This document shows, in pieces, positions 17,294-24,627 of a stretch of DNA of 64,000 nt. A model generated the notes under the pieces. It worked only from the letters and a program-made list of their open reading frames with translations. It was not told the DNA's origin and made no database searches. How positions within the stretch are numbered: position 1 is the first letter of the stretch; every line of letters starts with the position of its first letter. The stretch comes from Pelosinus fermentans JBW45. Its GTDB lineage: Bacteria; Bacillota; Negativicutes; DSM-13327. Location: assembly GCF_000271665.2 (NCBI RefSeq), contig NZ_CP010978.1, forward strand, positions 466,501 to 530,500, read 5' to 3'. Made by a program: the position numbers and the translations under genes.

Positions 17294-18871
17294 ATGAGTC
17301 AATTAGGATATGCCCCGCAAAAAAATAATTTTTCTGGTACGAGTACTTTTCAAAAAATCTTAGATGTAATTGAGTATGTTGGCAATAAGTTCCCTTCTCC
17401 CTTTATTTTATTTTCGATGCTAGCCTTGGTGGTACTCGTAATTTCAGCCATTTTTGAAGGAACAGCTGTTTCTTATATTGGTAAAGGCGGAAAAGCAGTT
17501 GATGTTAAAGTTCTTAGTTTGCTAAATGCAGATGGTTTTCGTTATATTATGACCGATATGGTTAAAAATTTTATTAATTTTCCACCATTAGGACTTGTTG
17601 TCGTCATGATGCTGGCTATGGGTTTAGCGGAGGCTACTGGATTTATTGGAACTTTAGTTCGTAAAATCATGCTTGGAGTGCCCTCCTGGGCTATCACAGC
17701 AACAATCTTTCTAATTGGTATTAATGGAAACTTAGCATCTGATGCAGCTATGGTTTTTGTACCTGCTGCTGCGGCGGCTGTCTATGCCAGTATGGGAAAA
17801 AATCCAATACTAGGTATGTCTATTGCCTTTGCGGCAACGGCGGCAGGATTTAGTGCAAATTTTATACCTGCAGGAACAGATGCCTTAATCGCTGGTATTA
17901 CGCAGTCGGCCATTGGAAATGTTGCCGCTACTGCTAATTCGCCAGCTCATCCTCTTATTAATTATTATTTTATGAGTTCCTCAGTTGTTCTTTTAACCAT
18001 TGTAGGTACCCTCGTTGCTGAGAAAGTAGTCTCGCCTCGTTTAGATAAGTTAGAAATGAAAGAACTACAAAATGGAATTAATGAACACCTAGTCACCCCA
18101 GAAGAAAAGAAAGGGTTAGCGTATGCTGGTTGGACTGCTTTAGCCTATATCCTATTATTATTAATACTACTTGTTCCAGAATACGGAATACTTCGTGATC
18201 CTAAGACCCATCTGTTGATTCCTAAATCGCCATTTTTAGATGGTATTATCCCCATCTTGTTTTTCTTCTTTTTCTTTATTGGCATCGCATTTGGTATTGG
18301 AAAAGGAGTCATAAAAAAAGAAAGTGATATACCTAAGTTCTTATCTCAAGGTCTTTCAGGATCTCTTAGCTTCATAGTTACTGCTTTTTCAGCAGCACAA
18401 TTCATTGCATGGTTTAATAAAACGAATATTGCAACTGTTATTGCAGTTAAAGGGGCACACTTATTACAGAGCTTAGATTTTACAGGTGCCGCTCTGGTCA
18501 TTGCGTTGATTTTACTTTCCGGCTTTGTCGACTTATTCGTAATCAGCGGTTCAGCAAAGTGGTTGGTTTTGGCTCCTATTTTTGTTCCTATGTTTGGTTT
18601 GTTAGGATATGAACCAGCTTTAACACAAGCTGCTTATCGAATTGGTGAGAGTGCAATAAACTCAGTTACACCATTAAACTACTATGTACCAGTCATGCTT
18701 GGAATTATGGCTCATTATATGAAATCAGAAGAAAAGGTAGGTATGGGGACCCTCATGGCAACACAGATTCCCTATGCTCTTGCCTTCTTAGTAACATGGA
18801 CATTGTGGCTGTTGTTATTTATGGCTCTTAACCTTCCCCTTGGACCAGGCGCAAATATTTTTCTTAAATGA
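17294..18871 (+). CDS. AbgT-family transporter
   Basis: A 525-residue polytopic membrane protein of the AbgT family (p-aminobenzoyl-glutamate uptake or sulfonamide-type export). It has a hydrophilic start, about 11 membrane segments, and family stretches such as FPSPFILFSMLALVV, NGNLASDAAMVFVP, AAGFSANFIPAGTDALIAGIT and the C-terminal INSVTPLNYYVPVMLGI. An AGGAGGT site lies upstream. It forms a two-gene operon with the M20 amidohydrolase and ends before a strong terminator. Confidence 0.93.
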   Translation: MSQLGYAPQKNNFSGTSTFQKILDVIEYVGNKFPSPFILFSMLALVVLVISAIFEGTAVSYIGKGGKAVDVKVLSLLNADGFRYIMTDMVKNFINFPPLGLVVVMMLAMGLAEATGFIGTLVRKIMLGVPSWAITATIFLIGINGNLASDAAMVFVPAAAAAVYASMGKNPILGMSIAFAATAAGFSANFIPAGTDALIAGITQSAIGNVAATANSPAHPLINYYFMSSSVVLLTIVGTLVAEKVVSPRLDKLEMKELQNGINEHLVTPEEKKGLAYAGWTALAYILLLLILLVPEYGILRDPKTHLLIPKSPFLDGIIPILFFFFFFIGIAFGIGKGVIKKESDIPKFLSQGLSGSLSFIVTAFSAAQFIAWFNKTNIATVIAVKGAHLLQSLDFTGAALVIALILLSGFVDLFVISGSAKWLVLAPIFVPMFGLLGYEPALTQAAYRIGESAINSVTPLNYYVPVMLGIMAHYMKSEEKVGMGTLMATQIPYALAFLVTWTLWLLLFMALNLPLGPGANIFLK

Positions 18872-18923
18872 GAATGGTATTAAAGTTAGATCGCTCCTTT
18901 CTTTATCAAATGAGTTACTGTAA

Positions 18924-18972
18924 ATAGTGAAGAATCCTGTTATGCAACAATAGCAGGATTCTTCACTATTTT
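18924..18972 (+). terminator. Terminator after AbgT transporter
   Basis: AATAGTGAAGAATCCTG pairs with CAGGATTCTTCACTATT, followed by TTATTTAT. Confidence 0.85.
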
Positions 18973-19006
18973 ATTTATAATAAACTTTCAAATATTTTTT
19001 ATAAAC

Positions 19007-19020
19007 TTGATATAGATCAC
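19007..19020 (+). promoter_or_regulatory. FNR/CRP-like binding site
   Basis: TTGAT-ATAG-ATCAC, close to the FNR/CRP-family palindrome TTGAT-N4-ATCAA, lies 56 bases upstream of the siroheme-type reductase gene. A redox- or oxygen-responsive regulator of that family is plausible. Confidence 0.45.
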
Positions 19021-19075
19021 AGTTAAGATGCAAATAATGGGGTATGATAAAGATAATATTTGAGGAGGTGGCACA

Positions 19076-20032
19076 ATGTTACCTAAAGGTGCTAATTTAC
19101 AAAAGATTCATAATGGCAATCGTACGTATGCAATCACACCCCATTTGCCGGGAGGATTTATCAAACCTGATTTAATGAGAAAATATGCGGATATAGCCGA
19201 GAAATACCATGGTGTTATGAAGTTAACTTCTGCTCAACGGATTATGATTACAGGTCTTAAAGCGGACGATATTGAAAACATTTGGGAAGAGCTTGATATG
19301 CAGCCGGCTATGGGTTTTGCCAATTGTGTACGTAGTATAAAAATATGTCCTGGTAATGTTTTTTGCAAAAGAGGTAAGCAGGATAGTATTAAACTGGGTA
19401 TGGAACTTGACAAGCTGTACCATAAAAAAGAAATGCCGTCTCGTATGAAATTTGGTGTAGCCGGCTGTGCCAATTCTTGTTCAGAGGTGCATGTAAAAGA
19501 TATTGGCGTCATGGGAAGCGATATTGGCTGGGATATTTATGTGGGCGGTACGGCTGGTGCCCATCCTCGTTTGGCAGATCTCTTAATTGAAGGTTTGGAA
19601 TATGATGAAGTTATACGTATCGTACATGTTATCGTTGAATATTATCAAAAGAATGCTGATATTGAACGTGTGGGACAGTTTATTGATCGAATTGGTATGA
19701 AAAAATTTAGAGCGGATGTATTGGCTGCTTTCTATCAAGGCGTGAGCCAAACGACAGAACCTTTGGTCCCTCAATCCCAAGAGGGACGAGAAATCGCTCC
19801 TGTAGCAGGCGGGCTTACAGAAGGAACATTGGTATTCGGTGATAAAATTACAGAAGAGAGCGTAATTAGTGATATTATCAGGGTTTATCCTCAAACGGTT
19901 CCTGTATTCCGGTCCTTTGGGATGGGATGCCTAGGATGCCCATCGGCAACAGGAGAAGCTTTAGAAAAGGCAGCCGGAATCCACGGGCTTGATGTAAAGG
20001 AAATTTTAGCAGGATTAAATAAAGTAATTTAG
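19076..20032 (+). CDS. Nitrite/sulfite reductase-like protein fused to a DUF1858 domain
   Basis: A 318-residue protein. Residues 1-60 resemble the ferredoxin-like half domain of nitrite/sulfite reductases. Residues about 85-165 hold the siroheme/4Fe-4S pattern C-x5-C (CPGNVFC) and C-x3-C (CANSC), with a GGTAGAHPRLA stretch after it. The last 60 residues form a DUF1858 domain (VISDIIRVYPQTVPVF, GMGCLGC). It is about half the length of assimilatory reductases, so it is a small single-subunit type such as those of anaerobes. Substrate (sulfite, nitrite or other) is not clear. AGGAGGT precedes the start. The next gene follows after 10 bases. Confidence 0.85.
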   Translation: MLPKGANLQKIHNGNRTYAITPHLPGGFIKPDLMRKYADIAEKYHGVMKLTSAQRIMITGLKADDIENIWEELDMQPAMGFANCVRSIKICPGNVFCKRGKQDSIKLGMELDKLYHKKEMPSRMKFGVAGCANSCSEVHVKDIGVMGSDIGWDIYVGGTAGAHPRLADLLIEGLEYDEVIRIVHVIVEYYQKNADIERVGQFIDRIGMKKFRADVLAAFYQGVSQTTEPLVPQSQEGREIAPVAGGLTEGTLVFGDKITEESVISDIIRVYPQTVPVFRSFGMGCLGCPSATGEALEKAAGIHGLDVKEILAGLNKVI

Positions 20033-20042
20033 GAGGCTTATC

Positions 20043-20714
20043 ATGAGTGCATTTTTAGGTCATATTCATTACTGGTTATATCATAAAATCGGGCGGGTAG
20101 TAGAACGTGAGCAGCTGATCTTTCAGAAGGCTGAAGAAATGTGTGGAGCTACGGCAGAGGAACTGCAGTCTCAGGTTTGGCAGATTTATGGTCAGCCTTT
20201 ACCGGATACGGAGCTTGGTGAGTTAATTGATCATACGAATATTCATGGCTGGCTGCAGCGCCAGATTACGATAGCAGAGACGCGGGAAGCTGCTTTCATT
20301 AAAGAATTGGTGGATACTTGTGGCGGTGCTGCACAAGATATTGTATTATCCGCTTATGCTGAACATGGCAAGCTGTGTGGTGAACATGCCAAAGCTCAGA
20401 GAAAATATGATGGACAAAGAGCAGCCGGGATTTATCAGGCAGTGAATGACTATGTACTAAATGGCATGCCTTGTGATCAGGGCGATGTAGTAACGGTAAA
20501 TGAAGATGATAGAGTGATCTGGGAGGGTGAAATCTGCCTGCAGGAACGAAATTGGACGAAAGCTGGCGTGGATAAAGCCTTTATGAAAGAATGCTATCAG
20601 AAATGGTTTGCTGGTTTTGTGAAAGCTCTAAATCCTGCATTTGTTTATAGCCAAGCAGCTGATACCTTAAAGGGGAGTCCGGTAAATCGACACCAAATTG
20701 TGAAAGAAGCATAG
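20043..20714 (+). CDS. Conserved-looking protein of unknown function
   Basis: A 223-residue soluble protein without a family I can name. It is rich in charged residues and helix-prone, with His and Cys residues spread through it (GHIHYWLYHKI near the start, CGGAA, CGEHAK, and NGMPCDQGDVV). No signal peptide or membrane segment. It begins 10 bases after the reductase gene with AGGAGG upstream, so the two are almost surely co-transcribed and it may be a partner or maturation factor of the reductase. Confidence 0.75.
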   Translation: MSAFLGHIHYWLYHKIGRVVEREQLIFQKAEEMCGATAEELQSQVWQIYGQPLPDTELGELIDHTNIHGWLQRQITIAETREAAFIKELVDTCGGAAQDIVLSAYAEHGKLCGEHAKAQRKYDGQRAAGIYQAVNDYVLNGMPCDQGDVVTVNEDDRVIWEGEICLQERNWTKAGVDKAFMKECYQKWFAGFVKALNPAFVYSQAADTLKGSPVNRHQIVKEA

Positions 20715-20781
20715 TACAACAAAAAAGAACGCTGAATCGCGAAGAACGCAAAGATGTGCGAAGAACACGAAGGGATTTTTA

Positions 20782-20865
20782 ACCGCAGAGGGCACAGAGG
20801 GCACTGAGGGGGAGATAACGCTAGCTTAAAACCCCTCTCTGTGTTCTCTGTGCCTCTGCGGTTCG
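20782..20865. repeat. Dispersed intergenic repeat, full inverted pair
   Basis: The left arm AACCGCAGAGGGCACAGAG and the right arm CTCTGTGCCTCTGCGGTT are inverted copies around a short spacer. The 320-base gap between 20714 and 21035 holds this repeat, preceded by a related CGCGAAGAACGCAAAG stretch, and little else. Confidence 0.75.
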
Positions 20866-21034
20866 GTCTTTAATATGTTTTTTTCGCGTCTTCGGTGGAA
20901 TTTTTTAAAAAAGCATGAGAAATAGGAGTATAGGGTAGGATAATATTTGACATTTTAGATAGGTAAACATATAGTAATAGAAGAGTAATTTTGCATAGTG
21001 CAGGTATGAGTGTAGGGGGTTTTTTACGATACAT

Positions 21035-22639
21035 ATGGAAGAGTTAGAATTGACGATTAATAAACGACGAACATTTGCGATTATTTCCCATCCGGATGCT
21101 GGGAAAACGACATTAACGGAGAAATTATTATTGTACGGCGGTGCCATCCGTTTGGCAGGATCAGTAAAATCTCGTAAGGCAGCAAAACATGCTGTGTCTG
21201 ACTGGATGGAAATTGAAAAGCAAAGAGGTATTTCTGTAACTTCTAGTGTGCTGCAGTTTGATTATGATGGATATCGGGTGAACATCTTGGATACACCTGG
21301 TCACCAAGATTTTAGTGAAGATACATATCGTACTCTTATGGCCGCAGATAGTGCTGTGATGCTAATTGACGTGGCAAAAGGGGTAGAGGATCAGACGAAG
21401 AAACTGTTTCATGTATGCCGCCAGCGGGGGATCCCTGTATTTACCTTTGTCAATAAGCTGGATCGCTATGGCAAGAATCCTTTTGAGCTAATGGAGGAAA
21501 TTGAACAGGTATTAGGGATAAGGGCATATCCTATGAATTGGCCTGTAGGTATAGACGGCAGTTATGTTGGTGTTTATAATCGGCAGCAGGCGCAAGTGGA
21601 ATTGTTCGCCAAAGATGGCGCCCATGGGCAGTCTGTTTTGCCTTCCACGATGGGGAGTGTTAGTGACCCTGCTTTTCGTGAATTGTTAGGTGAGAGTGTT
21701 CATGGTGCGTTGTGTGAAGATATTGAACTTTTGGATATGGCTGGCGATGCTTTTGATTATGATCTCGTAGCTGCTGGCGAACTTACACCTATGTTTTTCG
21801 GTAGTGCCATGACCAATTTTGGTGTACGACCTTTTCTGGAAGAATTTTTGAAACTGGCGCCTGCGCCTGTAGCACGTATTTCCAGTGAAGGGGAAATTAA
21901 TCCTGCAAGTGAGGAGTTTTCTGCCTTTGTCTTCAAGATTCAGGCAAATATGAATCCTGCTCATCGTGATCGTCTTGCATTTATTCGCATCTGTTCCGGT
22001 AAGTTTACCAGAGGGATGTCTGTGTATCATGCTCAGTCAGGTAAAGCCATTAAGCTGGCTCAGCCTCAGCAGTTCCTAGCTCAGGAGCGTACCATTATTG
22101 ATGAAGCGTATCCTGGTGATATTATTGGTTTATTTGATCCTGGAATTTTTGGAATTGGAGATACGTTGTGCCAGGAAGGGGCTAAATTTACGTTTCAGGA
22201 TTTCCCGGTATTTCCACCGGAGCAGTTTGCCAAGGTCCAGCCCAAAGATACAATGAAGCGGAAACAATTCGTTAAAGGGATGACCCAATTGACCCAAGAG
22301 GGGGCTGTTCAGGTCTTCCGCCAGAGCGAGTTTGCATCTGAGGCCTTTATTATTGGTGTAGTTGGCTCACTGCAATTTGAAGTGCTGGAGTATCGATTGA
22401 AAAATGAATATGGTGTAGAGCTGCTTATGGATCGTTTATCCTTTAGTGTTGCTCGCTGGTTAACCGGCGATGAACAGGTTATTAAATCGATGAAGAGCAT
22501 TGACAGCGGTATGATGATTCGTGATATCAAAGATCGCCCAGTGCTTCTACTCAGCAATGAATGGGCAATTCGCTGGGTTAGTGAACGAAATCCCGGTGTG
22601 GAATTCCTGGAGATTCCACCAGATTCGGCAACCTTTTAA
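21035..22639 (+). CDS. prfC: Peptide chain release factor 3
   Basis: A 534-residue class II release factor, a GTPase that recycles RF1/RF2 from the ribosome. The P-loop SHPDAGKTTLTEKLL, the switch II region DTPGHQDFSEDTYRTL and NKLDRYGKNPFELMEEIE are present, and the C-terminal domain III (RQSEFASEAFIIGVVGSLQFEVLEYRLKNEYGVE in pieces) matches RF3. Length is normal. The ribosome binding site is weak (a GTAGGGGG stretch lies about 18 bases upstream). Confidence 0.95.
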   Translation: MEELELTINKRRTFAIISHPDAGKTTLTEKLLLYGGAIRLAGSVKSRKAAKHAVSDWMEIEKQRGISVTSSVLQFDYDGYRVNILDTPGHQDFSEDTYRTLMAADSAVMLIDVAKGVEDQTKKLFHVCRQRGIPVFTFVNKLDRYGKNPFELMEEIEQVLGIRAYPMNWPVGIDGSYVGVYNRQQAQVELFAKDGAHGQSVLPSTMGSVSDPAFRELLGESVHGALCEDIELLDMAGDAFDYDLVAAGELTPMFFGSAMTNFGVRPFLEEFLKLAPAPVARISSEGEINPASEEFSAFVFKIQANMNPAHRDRLAFIRICSGKFTRGMSVYHAQSGKAIKLAQPQQFLAQERTIIDEAYPGDIIGLFDPGIFGIGDTLCQEGAKFTFQDFPVFPPEQFAKVQPKDTMKRKQFVKGMTQLTQEGAVQVFRQSEFASEAFIIGVVGSLQFEVLEYRLKNEYGVELLMDRLSFSVARWLTGDEQVIKSMKSIDSGMMIRDIKDRPVLLLSNEWAIRWVSERNPGVEFLEIPPDSATF

Positions 22640-22640
22640 C

Positions 22641-22685
22641 AAAACGTCTCAAAGTCAGCAAAGTGCTGGCCTTGAGGCGTTTTCT
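22641..22685 (+). terminator. Terminator after prfC
   Basis: AAAACGtCTCAAaGtCAGC pairs with GCTGgCcTTGAGgCGTTTT, directly after the stop. Confidence 0.8.
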
Positions 22686-22721
22686 ATAATCGCCTAGAAA
22701 GTATAAGTTCCTTAAAATCCC

Positions 22722-22749
22722 TTTGTGTCCTTCGCGTCTTAGCGGTTCA
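22722..22749. repeat. Copy of the dispersed repeat (half)
   Basis: The minus strand reads GAACCGCTAAGACGCGAAGG, a diverged half copy of the AACCGCAGAGG family. Confidence 0.5.
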
Positions 22750-22867
22750 AAGATTTTTTAAGAACTCTGGGTGTTTTTCTTAAAGTAAGAATCTTTTATG
22801 GAGGACATTGACAAGCTATGGGGCATGCTATACTCTGGGATAAAGAGAATATGACGATTTTGGTAGG

Positions 22868-24409
22868 ATGGTGATCGAATTGCCTAATCAGATGGAAACG
22901 GAATTGAAGCTGGGTTGTGCCGATGAGAGTGTATGGGACAAAATCATGACAGCAGAGGCGTTGGCAGCAGTGATTGTTTCTGGATCAGAGATTACCCAGC
23001 AGTTAGAAGCTCGTTACTTTGATACACCTAGTCATGCATTGCAAAAAGCACAGTTGGCTTATCGTCTGCGCCGTGAAGGCGAAAATTGGATTGCTACTGT
23101 CAAAGGTGGTGGTTCTTCTAAGGGAGGGCTGCATGCCAGGTTAGAATGGAATGTAGTTGTTTCCGATAATGAACCCGATGTACGAGCCTTTGCTCATACT
23201 GAAATTGGTGAACGATTGCAGGAAGTAGTGGGTGATGAAATATTAGAGCCTATTTTAATTACTTTCTTTGAGCGGCGAATAGTAGAGGTTGTTATGCCTG
23301 ATAGCAGTACGATTGAAGTAGCTGCTGATAAAGGTGCTATTATTGCAGGAGAGAAGACATCGCCTATTTTAGAAATCGAATTAGAATTAAAAACAGGGGA
23401 GCCTAAAGCATTATTTATGCTGGGCGCTGCTTTATCCAGGGAGTTTCCTTTGCTGCCAGAACCGGATAGTAAGTTTTATCGAGGGCTCTTACTGGCAGGT
23501 CTAGCGACTGTACAGCAAAAGAAAAATTCTGTACCTCAGGTGGATACAGCCAAGCCTGTTAGTGAGGCTGTAGCCGTATTGCTGGTAGACCTAATTCATC
23601 ATGTTCTAACAGCACAGCGGGCTTTTCTTGAAAATCCCCAGTTGCCGGAATTAGTCCATGAACTGCGTATTTGCTTGCGGCGTTTGCGATCGGTATTGGA
23701 GTTTGCCGAACCCTTGAACGTAATCAAACAGAACACTTGGTATCAGGATGAATTAAAAAAGTTTGGTCAAAGGCTGGCTAAAGTGCGAGAATTAGATGTA
23801 GCCTATGTCAGCTGGCGTCAATTACAGGACTATCAGTCTGAGGAAAGAGGCGCCAAAGTCTGGTTAGGAGATGTTCTAGCTGAGAGTCGCAATCAGGAAA
23901 TGGAGAAGATTGTAAGTGAATGCAGCTCCGGTTTGGCAACGCCCTTATTATTAGGTTTGTGGGGCGAACTTTTAGATAATGACTGGCAGCAATCTATCGT
24001 TTCTGATCATACAACGGAAAAGTTTGTTAGCAATGGTTTAGTCAGTTGGATCAAGAGGGTGAGAAAAGAAGCCGAATCTGTGGTTTGGGCGGATGTCAAC
24101 GATGTTCATAATTTACGATTGGGAATCAAGAAACTTAAGTATGTAGTAGAAGTAATGCAGCCGCTGCTAGGTGATAGAGCCTCTATTGCAGAACAACTGG
24201 AAAAACTGCAGGATACCCTGGGGATTATAACAGATGCTCGTAGTACGGAGATTTTGCTAAAGGCATTATTACGGAGCAAATCCAGCAGGGCAGTACATTT
24301 AGAGGCAGGCATGCTGATCGGCTGGCAAATGCGCGAACAGATGCAGCTGCAAAAGAAAGCAAATAAAATTTGGAAGAAATTCAATCGTGCAGCTAAAAAG
24401 TGGAAATAG
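22868..24409 (+). CDS. CYTH and CHAD domain protein
   Basis: A 513-residue protein. Residues about 5-205 form a CYTH domain with the hallmark ExExK (METELKL) and later charged strands (YFDTPSHAL, YRLRREGENWIATVKGGG) that bind triphosphate. Residues about 225-505 form a CHAD domain rich in His, Arg and Lys (VHELRICLRRLRSVLEF, VHNLRLGIKKLKYVVEVM), known in other proteins to bind polyphosphate. A role in polyphosphate or triphosphate handling is likely. The first ATG lies directly on GGTAGG; a TTG at 22880 with a better-spaced GGTGAT is an alternative start. Confidence 0.9.
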   Translation: MVIELPNQMETELKLGCADESVWDKIMTAEALAAVIVSGSEITQQLEARYFDTPSHALQKAQLAYRLRREGENWIATVKGGGSSKGGLHARLEWNVVVSDNEPDVRAFAHTEIGERLQEVVGDEILEPILITFFERRIVEVVMPDSSTIEVAADKGAIIAGEKTSPILEIELELKTGEPKALFMLGAALSREFPLLPEPDSKFYRGLLLAGLATVQQKKNSVPQVDTAKPVSEAVAVLLVDLIHHVLTAQRAFLENPQLPELVHELRICLRRLRSVLEFAEPLNVIKQNTWYQDELKKFGQRLAKVRELDVAYVSWRQLQDYQSEERGAKVWLGDVLAESRNQEMEKIVSECSSGLATPLLLGLWGELLDNDWQQSIVSDHTTEKFVSNGLVSWIKRVRKEAESVVWADVNDVHNLRLGIKKLKYVVEVMQPLLGDRASIAEQLEKLQDTLGIITDARSTEILLKALLRSKSSRAVHLEAGMLIGWQMREQMQLQKKANKIWKKFNRAAKKWK

Positions 24410-24453
24410 GAAAAGAACCCCCGGCGCATTTTAATTTGCACTGGGGGTTCTTT
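24410..24453. terminator. Terminator after CYTH-CHAD gene
   Basis: AAAAGAACCCCC pairs with GGGGGTTCTTTT around a loop that has a further GCA/TGC pairing. The symmetric A and T tracts suggest it could work in both directions. Confidence 0.8.
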
Positions 24454-24490
24454 TGATGGTCTAGAATTATAAGTTTTGGGGGGAACGTTG

Positions 24491-24580
24491 AACCGCAGAG
24501 AACACAGAGTACGCAGAGAACAGTGAGAGAGCATTTTTATCTTCTCCATCTTTCTCTGTGTTCTCTGCGCCTCTGTGGTT
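24491..24580. repeat. Dispersed intergenic repeat, full inverted pair
   Basis: The left arm AACCGCAGAGAACACAGAG and the right arm CTCTGTGTTCTCTGCGCCTC then TGTGGTT are inverted copies, as at 20782-20865. Confidence 0.75.
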
Positions 24581-24627
24581 CGTTCTGTTTTATATGGTTT
24601 AAAGAGCGCGTAGCATTTTGTTATTTC

